From: Hysterium pulicare CBS 123377 | Taxonomy: Eukaryota; Ascomycota; Dothideomycetes; Hysteriales; Hysteriaceae | NCBI GenBank assembly: GCA_000467715.1 | Contig: AJFK01000033.1 | Span: 62,001 to 126,000, forward strand | Reading direction: 5' to 3' | DNA: 64,000 nt | Program-made: the position numbers and the translations under genes | Notes under the pieces: generated by a model | Seen by the model: only the letters and a program-made list of their open reading frames with translations | Told to the model about the DNA's origin: nothing | Database searches by the model: none | In this document: positions 22,423 through 32,869 of the stretch, in pieces | Layout of the letters: each line of letters begins with the position of its first letter | How positions within the stretch are numbered: the stretch's first letter is position 1

Positions 22423-24330
22423 CTACTCCACTTTCTTTACCTTCACGCGTAACCCCCCTTTCGGCCTTAACGTAATCGCATTCTGAAATCCAACCTCTCC
22501 TTCCCAAGCCCCCGAAAAAGTCCAATTCCTCACCAACTCCACAAGAATGGCCTTCATCTCCAGCATCGCAAAGCCTTTCGCAATACAAATCCTCGGTCCA
22601 TTGGCAAACGTGCTCAGTGCATAAGGATCCTTAGCTAGCGGATACCCTTCCGCAGAAGTCTTGTCTAGCATCTCAGGAAAATGACGATCAGGGTTGAAAG
22701 TCTCTGCATCGGGTCCCCAAATCTTCGGATTGTAATGCAAAACCAAAGGCTGTAGAAGGAATGTTGTCCCCGGCGGGATGTAAGTGTTGCAGATTGTAAG
22801 AGCGGTAGTTGAGGTGCGTGGTATTATGGTACTTGGGGCGTAGACACGGAGAACTTCTTTTAAAAAGATGTTTAGGTAAGGCAGACTCTCAAGTTCATGA
22901 TGGTCCGGAGGCGACGAGTGAGGAAACTGGGTCTCAATCTCGGACCGTAGTCGCGTCTGAATGGATGGATGCTTGCACATGGCGTAGATGGACCAGGTGA
23001 GGGCCAGCGCGGAGGTTTCGTGGCCTGGAGCGTGTCAGACTATCTAGAGGGACTGGATGTAATCAGATGAAAAGTGTTGTACAAAACTAACCTGCAGCCA
23101 TGAAGTTGAGCAGCTGTGGGAGATCTGTTAGCATGGTTTTGCTCTCGATGGGCAGAAACAGGCGTACGTGTCCAAGTATATCCTCATCACTCCACGCGTT
23201 TCCCCCCTCTGACTTTTCGTGTATCATGAAAGTCAACAAATCCCTCCCTCCTTCTGTAGTAAACTGTTCCTTGGTCTTCTCCCCTCGCATGATGTCCTTT
23301 CTCCGCTCTCGAATCGCCTGCCGCAAGAGTCTCCTAACCTCGCTGTTCGCAAGTACAAAGTCTCTGTTGGCTTTCATGGGAAGCCATTTGCGGACGGGTA
23401 TGAACATATTGATGACAGAGATTGCTTGACCAACTGGGCTCTCATTGAAGATTTGGCGATAGTGTCTCGCAAAGGACAAGTCTTTAGTAGTGAACGATTC
23501 TAATTCGACTCCGAGAGCTGCAAGACCGATGATATCAAGCGTTGCTTGTGCCATAAATTCAGCAACTGCGTGAAACGTCAGCCTTTAATTCGAGGGTTAG
23601 GTACAAAGGACTTGCTTTCAATCGGCGCATCTGGCTCTCGTTCAACCGCCCTCGCAATCGTTGAAGAAAGGTTTGTGGCCTTGGTGTAGAAGACCGGAAG
23701 GAGTCTCTTGATATTTGAAAGTGAGAATGGCCCTATCAACATCAATTAACATATCTCTTGAAAGTTCAAAACATCATTACTTGCCAGCCAGCAGTCTCCT
23801 CTGCTTCTTATGCTCCTCTCCCTCCGTCATCACCAAACCGACACCTGTAATCTCACCAATGATACGGCGGAAATAATCTGGCTTTTCAAACGAATAACAA
23901 TACGTCTGCAATACTTCACGAGCAGCTTGCACATTGTTGATAAGCAAAACTTCGGTGTTTGCAAAAGTGAGACACCGAATTAGTGGAGCTTCAGACCATC
24001 GGCGCATCCATGAAAGCTGCAAATCGCATGGCCCTTCGGTCTGAAGCATGTTGTAGGCTTGCCCAAGGAATAAAGTGCCATTCTATTACCAGTCAGAAAC
24101 TTGAGAGTTGTATGTGAAGAGAGGAGATGCTTCACTTTGGGTCCTGGCAAATGCCTCAATGGGGAGCGGTGAAACGGATAGTAAAAGACATGATAAATGA
24201 CAAGAAGAATATATTGTAACACAAACACAATAACGAACGTAAGTAAATACGAATGTAGCTTCGTGGTCTCCTGATTTGTGATGGCAAGAGACGCAAGAAA
24301 AGCGATGGCACTGGCGTGCAAGAGCTTCAT
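22423..24330 (-). CDS. Cytochrome P450 monooxygenase
   Basis: Six exons: 24136-24330, 23785-24082, 23616-23732, 23168-23565, 23092-23113 and 22423-23024; 543 aa, normal for a fungal microsomal P450. The N-terminal membrane anchor (YLLTFVIVFVLQYILLVIYH) precedes the proline hinge LRHLPGPK. The I-helix AGHETS is at 343-348, the K-helix Glu400-Arg403 (EVLR) and the heme loop FANGPRICIAKG has Cys490 as thiolate ligand. The region around EGEEHKKQRRLLAG matches the group that oxidises hydrophobic substrates. Introns 2 and 3 use GCAAGT donors (GC-AG); only these restore the conserved reading. Exon 5 is 22 nt. Intron 4 is 54 nt and free of stops, so its retention would add 18 residues. No other pathway gene is adjacent, so the substrate is unknown. 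Confidence 0.9.
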
Positions 24331-25162
24331 GGCTTTATAGGAATAGAATGCAGAGACGGCCTATAGCACTTGTAGATGCGCAGTCTGGAGGGCGAGCCAT
24401 CATATCTAAGCAGAAATTGAATTCTTTAGCCTTGACTTTGTGAGGCATGATTTTTTGATAGCTGTGCTGATTCATCGTAAGCTGCTGCACCAAGATCGGA
24501 CGGGTAATGGGCTTGCTTGGAGAAGCAAGAGTCAGTCAGGGGTAACGCGGTAGGGCTAAGGTCATTGGAGAGTACAGTCTCATGGTGGTTACACAAAGAG
24601 CGCGTTGGTTCATGAGTAATCAATCAGATGTGTCGCGGGTCGCTGAGAGCTCGCCTTCATCATCACACGCTAATCTGGATATGGCCTAGTTAGCCAGGAG
24701 AAACCGCAGTTTCTGTCGCCCATCTCCCCTCAACTCCTCTACACAAATTTTAGAGGTCCCGCGAACTTCTACAGTGTTTGCTTCACCCGAGGCTCTCAAT
24801 TCCTCGTATGTCATATGGAAGCACATGTGGTCTACCAGAGCAGTGTTTCTCGCCAGGCTTCACCGCTCGAGATTCAGGGCGACCCGGAAACTTCGCCTTG
24901 AGTATATCGTAGAGATTATATTAACCATGCCCGCCCATTGCAGTCTTGTATTTCATTCTTTCTTTTGCTTGCTGTCATGGTTGTAGCACTTTTGGACTGA
25001 GACATCACAACTCTTGCTAAGGCGGTCGTGTTTCGCTAGTTTATGAAGGGTAGCTCAGTTGGAGCGATCATCTCCGTAACTACGGTCTTGTATTCTAATT
25101 CTTTCGCTTTCCGCCTATTACAAGATTCGCTGAAAAGAAGCCACCAATGGACTTTAGCCCAC
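24331..25162. other. Divergent promoter between P450 and transcription-factor gene
   Basis: Shared upstream region of two divergent genes. TAGCTCAGTTGG at 25051-25062 resembles a tRNA A box, but no cloverleaf or B box follows. An ATG at 25043 is in frame with the transcription factor and could be an alternative start, adding 40 residues of ordinary composition. Confidence 0.45.
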
Positions 25163-27576
25163 ATGTCCTTACCAAACCAACGGAAAGATTCGTACGAGTT
25201 GCAGGAAGAACCCCTTTTTGATGAATCATATTCCAGTCCTGGAAATGGCCCTCCGGGACGAAAGCCTTCGATTACTGCAAAGTCTCTGAAAATCAAGAAA
25301 TCCACAAGACTACCCGATGAAGCCATCGAAGTCCTTCAGCGCTGGGTTGACGGGCATTCCATCCAGAAAGACCCTTCGAAACAGGAAAAGGAACGTCTTG
25401 CGGGGGAATAGGGCCTAGGCATTAAACAGGTATCAACTTGGTTCTCTAATGCTCGTAATAGGCAGACCTGCCCTTTAGAGGACTGGCTCGCAAGTTCTTC
25501 CGAGAAAAAATCCATATCTGAAGCTGCAATTCAGGCAGTTGAACAGCTAAACAGTCAAGGTGAGCCTTCTCATCCAGCACAGCCGATTTTACCGCTAAAA
25601 TATATATTCCTGTAGGATATGCGACATCTAACCCCGAACTTACAAGTCTGCCATCTGCCCCAATATATCCTCAACCTAGCCCTGCGGGAAGCGCGTGTTT
25701 AGCCCTTTCCCAATGTAACGAAGCGGTCATGTCAGGCCCTTCGCGACGCGGGAGGAAGATCTCTGTATCACCTGCTCCTTCATTATCAGGACTACGATGC
25801 AGTTCTCAATCGTCGCTACCTCCATACCCCGATGCATCACTACCCACACCGCCTGGGTCCTTCAACTTCAACCTCAATCTTAAGCCCTTCCCAATACCAA
25901 CTCCGATAACACCAAAATCTCCGCCTGGGTCTATTCCTCTTGATGTTCGGCCAACATCACAAATGGCCGACGAGAAAAGAAAACGCAATGCAGCTGAATC
26001 AGCACGTCATCGGGCAAGGAAGAAGGAGAATGAGCACGAACTCGAAACTACTGTCTCTTCACTGCAGCGGGAGCTAGCACATATCAAATCGGATTTGACA
26101 CAGGCGCAGCAAGACTTGGCGTATGCTCAAGAGGATTGCGAGCATTATCAGCGCGAGAGGGACTACTTTGCCGAGATTGTTAAACTATTCCCAGATTCAG
26201 AATCTCATTGCTCTGACCGTCCTCAGTCACCAAGGCTTACTCGAACGCAAAACGATGAATTCACCGACGGGGTTCCATGGCAAGCCTCCAACGAAACTGC
26301 ATCTGGAAGTAACACAAATCAACACCATCATACAACGGAATTTGGTACCGTGGACATAAGCAATACTTCGTTTCAGAAAACGTCTACATGGGATTATGAG
26401 CAGGATAATATGTATTCACCTAGTAACATACAGCCTTCCCTGCCACACTCCGTTTCTACTACCGCTCTTGCTGCCGAGGACTTCATTGAGGAATCTACCT
26501 ATCCAAGCGCAGAAACATGGCCCATTTGCAGATCTCCGCCGCCATTAGGAGAGAAAAGTCACTGTCCTTCCCCAGACGAGAACAGAGCTGGGAAACGAGC
26601 TGCTGTCGAGCAGGATTTTGGCCAATCTCTGTCTACTTTCGTACCCAGTGATTTCCCTCTTTTCCCAGATTTGGACTTGAACGTTCCAGCTTCAATGAGC
26701 GACTGCAACTGGCCTGACAGCTTGCCCAATACTACTACTAATGTTATTGATGGCGGTGCTCCTTCTGGCACTGATAATGAAGACCATGCATTTGCCGGTC
26801 CATCGAGTACTCAGGCGGGATCACAATCGCTTCAGATGTCCGAGTTCCAGTATCCAAGCAGATCAACTCTACGACTTGTCGATAACCCGTTCGATTTATT
26901 ATCTCGATGTGACGAGGACAATTCGAATCTTCTCCACGACAACGACATTGGGTCATTTATACCCACACTCGATCATTCGCGCAACGAACCAAGCCCCACC
27001 AAAAGTATCTCTCCATCCTTCTTACCTTCAAGCAATAACGGACCGGCTTCTCAACCTTCCACAATCAAACCTACCATCCAATTCCAATGCACATTCTGCC
27101 AGAAAGACCTGATGCCGGGTTCCTGGCGCCGCCATGAAGAAACCGTCCACGTGCCCCAACACCACTGGGTATGTCAAGCAACAGGCTCGACGGCCTTCTC
27201 ATTAACCGGTTATTTCAGCTACTGCGTCTTCTGCAAACAGCGAAACCCCTCCACAACTCACCACTGTTTCTGTCCCAACCGCGCCCTAGATTGCCTGGCA
27301 AGACTTCCCAGCCAACGCACTTTCGCTCGAAGAGACTACCTAAAGCAGCACGGGCTAACTTTCCACGAGTGCACTTTCGACGCCGATGTAGCAGATGCAT
27401 GGAAAGTCGCGGCGGATTACAAGAACAAGAAATGGGTTTGTGGATTCTGTGGCGAGGTGATGGAGAATTGGGATGCGAGGGCTAGACATGTGGCGCAGCA
27501 TTTCCAGCAAGGGTTGACGATGGATGATTGGGATTCCAACAGAGTGAGTGATGAGGGTATTGGGGTGGGATTATGA
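25163..27576 (+). CDS. Homeobox-bZIP-C2H2 transcription factor, in-frame TAG in the homeodomain
   Basis: Two exons, 25163-25559 and 25616-27576 (56-nt intron, phase 1), 785 codons if read through. Exon 1 encodes a TALE/KN-like homeodomain (KKSTRLPDEAIEVLQRWVDG, then IKQVSTWFSNARNRQ), but a TAG at 25409-25411 lies between LAGE and GLGIKQ. Exon 2 encodes a bZIP domain at about 25966-26180: an N-x7-R basic region (NAAESARHR), a leucine exactly ten residues after the Arg, and further heptad Leu/Ile. At its end are fungal homeobox-partner C2H2 fingers (FQCTFCQKDLMPGSWRRHEE, YCVFC, RRDYLKQH, CGFCGEV, ARARHVAQHF). Homeobox plus this C2H2 module is a known ascomycete family; the bZIP insert is not usual for it. 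The ATG at 25729 could start a bZIP-C2H2 protein of 615 aa. The gene may be decaying, or restarting downstream. Confidence 0.8.
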
Positions 27577-28053
27577 TGACCGCGGGATATTGGATGGGCG
27601 GTGGGTACTTCGTATTGAGGTGCTCATTCAATAATGAGATGCGCAATGCTCCTGATGATGAATACGATCTCGGGACTGCAGAGTTCGACGAGGGTTGCCC
27701 TGATGGGGGATATCTTAACTATCCTTACATAAGTCTGACAGGGGGCGCTAGCGTTAGTGACGCATGTAAGAGCAAGGGTCCCGGCCGGAATCAATATCTG
27801 ACCCCTCTCATCCCCGCCTTGCATATAAATGAAAACGTGCCATAACGAGGACAAGCTAATGGAAAAAGTTGCCGCCCATGGAATTCCCCTTCAACTTTTG
27901 AATTGGTCTACAGAACGCTTTTTATTCACATTCCTATTATTAATATATATCGTCGCACAATCGCCTCAGCCTCCCTCACCAGTCCCAACCACGAATTATG
28001 AGGCTTCAAGTACACCTTTCAAGGGATGAGCATCAATCCCTAACCCCTCGCAC
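27577..28053. other. Convergent 3' spacer
   Basis: Lies between the transcription-factor gene (+) and the small secreted protein gene (-). An open 90-codon frame at 27573-27845 overlaps the end of the upstream gene and shows no domain. Probably 3' UTRs. Confidence 0.45.
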
Positions 28054-28713
28054 TCATAAACCATAAGTACCCGCGGGAGCCGCATTGTACACTCTCTTCA
28101 CCTGCACCTTCTGACAAGTCGGATTCTGCGGCTGCGCGCCGACTCCCATAACCCAGGCCAAAGTCGTATACGTATACGAGTAGTACGTAGTGCAGAGGTA
28201 CCACTGGTAATAAGCCTTGGTCGAAGCATGGCTCGCCGGAACTGTCGTATCGTCGATGTAGCTCTGGATATTCAACAATTCATTACTATCGAAAGCGACC
28301 GTAGTCTCCGTGCTGCTGTCTGGGAAGAAGATGGGCACGGCTACATTCGATGTGGGGTTGTAGGTCAGTCGTAGGGCCTCTGGAACCGTCATCGTGCCAT
28401 TGCCCGATCCGATCACGAGGTGCCAGCTTAGGACGCCCGGTTCGCCGATGCTGGCGTTGCTGCTCACGGGCGAGCTGGAGGTGTTGAAGTAGTAGGTCGT
28501 GTAGGGCTCGGATACGCCCGTGGAGAGGGAACCTGCGGGGCAGAGGCCTTCGATTGCGGCGCCTTCGTGGCATGCGCCGAGGGTTGTGCCATTTATGGTG
28601 CTGTTGGTGGACAGGACGACGAGCTGGAATGGTGGGGATTGGGTCGTGAATTGGGCGTGAGCGAGAGTTGACATGAAGGCAGCCACGCCTGTTGCAAAGA
28701 TTGAGCACTTCAT
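28054..28713 (-). CDS. Small secreted protein, possibly DUF7907-like
   Basis: Intronless, 219 aa, with a signal peptide (MKCSIFATGVAAFMSTLAHA) and a mature part beginning QFTTQSPPFQLVVLS. The segment NGTTLGACHEGAAIEGLCP and the aromatic stretch YYQWYLCTTYYSYTYTTLAW are characteristic of a family of fungal extracellular proteins; I believe it corresponds to DUF7907, but that name is from memory. Four cysteines could form two disulfides, and several NxS/T sequons suggest glycosylation. There is no GPI signal. No enzymatic motif is visible. A function in the wall or at the host or substrate interface is only inferred. Confidence 0.75.
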   Translation of the reverse strand: MKCSIFATGVAAFMSTLAHAQFTTQSPPFQLVVLSTNSTINGTTLGACHEGAAIEGLCPAGSLSTGVSEPYTTYYFNTSSSPVSSNASIGEPGVLSWHLVIGSGNGTMTVPEALRLTYNPTSNVAVPIFFPDSSTETTVAFDSNELLNIQSYIDDTTVPASHASTKAYYQWYLCTTYYSYTYTTLAWVMGVGAQPQNPTCQKVQVKRVYNAAPAGTYGL

Positions 28714-31437
28714 CTTGGTTGATTGATTCGGACGAACTGCTTGACTGCAATTGGATTTAAGTGCTAAGAAACGAACAGCGAGTGGAAGGTGGAGAAGAAA
28801 GTGAAAGTGTAAGTGTTGAGAGGTGAGTAGATGTCTTAAATGTGAAGAGAATCAGAACGAAGGTGGTACCGAGCAGGAACTACCTAGGTAAGAAGTCGTA
28901 CGCAGGCAAGGTTAAGGTGACTTTAATTTAAACGATTACTCCATCGAGAAGTGCCACCACCGATCGGGTGGCACTCGTACGGCAACAACCAAGGAATGGC
29001 GTTTGGACCCTGAGCTACACCCTGCCATCTAGTTAATTAGCCGATCCTCCTCCTCGTATCTGGATATATTAAAGACATATACACTATCGATACCATCCTC
29101 CCCAGTCTTATTTTGGGGTGCGCAGAACTTCTACCGTTCTAGAAATGCCATAGAAACGATACATCATCTTTCCAATGTCCCCAGCACCAAGCTCGTGTAA
29201 GACGCCATGGTGGAGTTCGATCACAACTCATCCCAGAAGCGATGCGCGGATTATCTTTTCGGGGTCTCGTGTACCAGCTTCTCCACAACTAAACTGGGCC
29301 CATACTCAGCCGTACGCCTTGTTCAACCGTCGGCCTAGCCTTCGGGCGACACGAAACGGTATCTTACCTGCAGGGTGGGGCTGATGGATATGTATGCTTC
29401 TTTCAACATCCAGCTTCGTTTGCGCGCCTTGTCAAGCAGATTCATCGAGTTTCTCTGGAACAACCCCGTCGAGGTCATCGCCTAAAGGAAGGTAGACCGG
29501 GGGATCTCTCCGTACGGGTTTTCTTGGTTCTGGATTATGGAGAAGTATAGAGAAGACTCTGTACGCATCTTTGTTGAAAACAGAGCAGGCTGTTGATGAG
29601 CTATTGTTACTCTAAGTTGCTCTGGCGCCTCTGGCCTGTCCATTTCTTGACCTTGCGCCGGCGATTGAGTAACACCTCGCATCTTGGCCTTCGTCCTGGT
29701 GAACAATGATATTACAATATCCAGTGGCAACGTATACTGAGTGACTCTGCCGTATTCTGAGGACGCTCTGTCTCCGTATGCTACTTGGTTCACGCCTTCT
29801 CCGATCGTGCGATCCTAATATTCTCTAAGGGGGCTCATACGCATAATCTGAGCACCGCTCAGATGAGAACTCTAGAAGGCCGTTAAGCGGTTGCATCAAA
29901 GCGGTAGCACTTACAATAGGCTGCAGTTGCCTTTTTCCAAGAAACATGCTTCTCTTTGTTCGAGAACATGCCAGATCGGTAAACTTAAAGTCGGTGCAGC
30001 AATTCCCCTTTTAATGGCATTGTTGATATTCTCAGCGTAGGCAGTAGCAAGGTTCGGATAGATGAAGTCGGTCGGGACGTGGTAGCCAATGGCATTCAGA
30101 AATCAAAACTGATATCTTGCCGTTGCGAAGATATTTGAGATCAACATGTGGCCATATGTAGACATCTTTGATGATTTTCTGCTTCGGTTTGCTCTTTGCT
30201 CTCATGGCGGAGCACTTAAAGATGTTACTGGTAGCTGGGCGACGTGTCAGGCCAAGTTTCTAGAAGGATCAATTTGCATGCCAATTGCTGATGGGGTTTC
30301 TTCGGCCATCTCTTCTGAGTAGTAGGCTCGACACAATCGAGAATGTTTCGCTTCGTTGTGTGATTGCGGAAATGTCTCCATGATTAGACATCCGTATCTC
30401 GGTTGGCTTGTTCTGCATATGGGAGCCGAGCGTTTCCATGTCCCAAAGAATTGAGCATTGACTGAAGATTCTCTTCGAACGTCCGATGTTCTTGATTCGG
30501 TGGTAGGTTAAGTGCTTCGAAGGAACCACTCATGTCACAGCTTGGCTCATCAGCTGTTTCGAAAGCTGATTCTGAGTCCTCTTGATAGAAGTATATTTTT
30601 AGCATTGAGATTCAATTGAGGCAATTTGGTGTCCTGCTTGTAGCCGTGGCCGTGTCCGATGGGGACGATGCACATTGCTGCTGTTGAGAGTCCTCATACA
30701 CTAATGACTTAAATGTTACACTAACGGCAGCTTTACCAATTTGGGATTACTTCGTTTCTCGCTCGGGCATCTTGGCGTTCACAAGGTGAACTCGTCTCTT
30801 TTTTACCCTTGAGGAATGTTGATAATTAAAGAAATCATGTCCTATTCGTTGCCCTACCTAGAGCGAAGCGTGAGAGACTTTCGCGTCTTCGATCGATTCC
30901 AGAACGCAATTCATTGGCCATTGTTGTCCCGGGAAGAAACACCGTTCTCTTGCAGCGTATTGCATGAACAACCCTTACAGGCCAGACATATCGTGATACA
31001 TACCGGACCGTTATGGTTGTTGCATGCACTATTGCCCATTCAAGCAACGCGCTCTGGAAAGGCTGGAGACACCACAGTACGATATGGCGCTGACTAGTTC
31101 GTACAACATCTGCCTCTACAACGATATGCTCACTGCTCAGACTACTGCTATAAAGCTTCATAAAACGGGCCGAAGCAGGAATTCCATACGTAAAGGACCG
31201 AATTATATGCTGAGAAATGTATGCTTCGGGAGTGGGATCGGTAGATTTGAGACTTTCGTATGAACCATGACGTTTTTGTTTCATTCCGGATCTTGCGTCT
31301 ACTGCCATACGGGCCTTTATATGTCGAGTTAGAAACCTCTTCCTCCTCTCAGAATCAACGGTCTCCTTTCCGGACAATTTCTGAAACACGTTCTCACTAT
31401 TATCCGGTCCGATACTCTCTCTCTCTCGGTTTCGCAT
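28714..31437. other. 2.7-kb gene-poor region
   Basis: The left end is the promoter of the secreted protein gene; the right end is the leader of the 251-aa gene, including a CT-rich run just before its ATG. A 240-codon minus-strand frame (30835-31557) overlaps that gene antisense and begins with an Arg-rich low-complexity stretch; I do not call it. Coding-like scraps in the centre are listed separately. Confidence 0.4.
29482..30605 (-). pseudogene. Unassigned coding-like scraps, possible gene remnant
   Basis: Three minus-strand stretches have protein-like composition. 30384-30605 encodes SFEALNLPPNQEHRTFEENL and SMLNSLGHGN. The stretch just below 30260 contains IIKDVYIWPHVDLKYL in a frame interrupted on both sides. 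29482-29793 contains YTLPLDIVISLFTRTK. They lie in different frames, with stops between them, and I could not connect them with credible introns. I do not recognise the family. A decayed host gene is one reading; chance is the other. Confidence 0.25.
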
Positions 31438-32193
31438 ATGCCTTTTCCAAAAACCAAATTTCCGAATCTCAACGGCAAGCAATCCAGCGCCATGGCACCA
31501 AGGACGCCGTCTCCGCCGTCGATGCCGCCAGTGCCTCAAAACACACCCTTCAAACACAGCTCGCCAACCTTTGAGGACTCTCCTCGAGCCTCAAACTCCG
31601 CCCCTCGTCTCAATACTCTCCTAAACATCCTCCTACTCCAAACAAGCCTTATTAATAACCCTTCTACCCCTTTACATCCTACGCTAACTCCGCTCATCGC
31701 TTCTCTTCAACTCCATCCGACTCTCGAAACCTCCCTCCACATTCTCAATGCCGACTTACCTTCCGCTCATTTCCTAGCACGCCATATGGCTGCGCCACCA
31801 GCTGTGGAAGGCATGCTTTTACACTGTATCTTGCATAGGATTGAGGGAGATTTCGAGAACGCGAGGGCATGGGGGAGAGACGTTGGCGATGCGTGCGAGG
31901 GATGGACGCCGAAGAAGAAGGGAGAAGAGAGGCTGGGGGACGAGATGAGTAAAGGGATGGTGGGAGGCTTTGTGGGATTTGTGTACGGCAGAGGAGATGA
32001 GCAAGGGTTAGGTGACAAAGCGAGACTAAGGCTCTTGGGCTTCATTGACGAAGTTGAGAAATTCAGAAAGGAGGGTGTTGGAGATGAAGATTTGCTCGAG
32101 GAGAAGGCGAGGAGGGAAATGCAGAGGATTGTGGAATGGTGTCGAGAGAGGTTTGGGGATGGGAGATGGGTGAATGGCATATTAGCGTTTTGA
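31438..32193 (+). CDS. Conserved fungal protein of unknown function, 251 aa
   Basis: Intronless. The N-terminal 55 residues are Pro/Ser-rich and probably disordered (PRTPSPPSMPPVPQNTPF). The remainder is alpha-helical, with a compact motif around ILNADLPSAHFLARHMAAPP and GMLLHCILHRIEGDFENAR, then DVGDACEGW and a charged helical C-terminus ending in RIVEWCRERFGDGRWV. No signal peptide or membrane segment. The central motif has the look of a small conserved ascomycete family, but I cannot name a function. A second ATG at 31492 (MAPRTP) could also be used. It is transcribed toward the Rab gene. Confidence 0.7.
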   Translation: MPFPKTKFPNLNGKQSSAMAPRTPSPPSMPPVPQNTPFKHSSPTFEDSPRASNSAPRLNTLLNILLLQTSLINNPSTPLHPTLTPLIASLQLHPTLETSLHILNADLPSAHFLARHMAAPPAVEGMLLHCILHRIEGDFENARAWGRDVGDACEGWTPKKKGEERLGDEMSKGMVGGFVGFVYGRGDEQGLGDKARLRLLGFIDEVEKFRKEGVGDEDLLEEKARREMQRIVEWCRERFGDGRWVNGILAF

Positions 32194-32869
32194 CGCATTT
32201 GGCGCAACTGGAACTTGTTATGAAACTGGGAAAAGAGCTTCAAGGGATAGCGTAATTCGTACTGTGAGAGATGACCCAGTTGGCCCATATTCTGAATCAG
32301 GTCCGAATGCAGTAGCATTAGGCCGGATCTTGCGAGGGATAGGCAAGACGTTGACGTCGCTCGCTCCGGTGAGCACAAATTTTTCAGAAGAGGGCAATAG
32401 CCATCACTCGGGGCACTTTTGAGGAAATATGAAAAAAAAACATAATGAATGAATGAAGTAAGCTGCTCATTGTATCTGATCATACAACCCAAAAAAGAGA
32501 AAGCTCTTTGCACTAAAGGATCCTTAGCCGACCCCATAGACCTCCAGTGTTATAAAGCAAGCACGCGAAGGTGAGCTTTACCAAGAACAGACACGAAGAA
32601 AAGTGTACCTCCAGAACATTCTCAGGACGCCAACGTTCGCATGAAGACAGCTGCGCATGACAAGTGATTGGTTGGGAAAAGTGTGTTGATGACTGTGAGG
32701 AGAGGGAGACTTGGTTGGGGAAACATAGGCGCCATGCAATTGCTTAAAGCTCCGCTCTGAACTCGTAATCATCCCAATAGACCAACTCCGAAGTGGAGAG
32801 ACAAACATCATCAAACGCAAAGTAGAAGGGTTGATAGCAGGAGGAGTTATTTGAAGAACGTGTGCCTTT
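32194..32869. other. Convergent 3' spacer
   Basis: A 676-bp region between the 251-aa gene (+) and the Rab gene (-). The 256-codon minus-strand frame that runs through it into the upstream gene is the antisense shadow of that gene. An A-run at 32430-32439 is the only simple repeat noted. Confidence 0.5.

Noticed and set aside
22423-24330. P450 as a pseudogene because of apparent frame breaks between ORFs
   Set aside because: All breaks are resolved by introns of 50-66 nt, two with GC donors. Exon sums are a multiple of three, and all P450 motifs including the heme Cys are present.
25048-25110. tRNA A-box-like TAGCTCAGTTGG
   Set aside because: No B box or cloverleaf follows at the right distance; the region is the leader of the transcription-factor gene.
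30835-31557. 240-codon minus-strand ORF
   Set aside because: Overlaps the start of the 251-aa gene in antisense and begins with an Arg-rich low-complexity run that mirrors the CT-rich leader. Probably a shadow plus chance extension.
31767-32537. 256-codon minus-strand ORF
   Set aside because: Antisense to the well-composed 251-aa ORF; its Ser/Pro-rich content is what the reverse of a charged helix gives.
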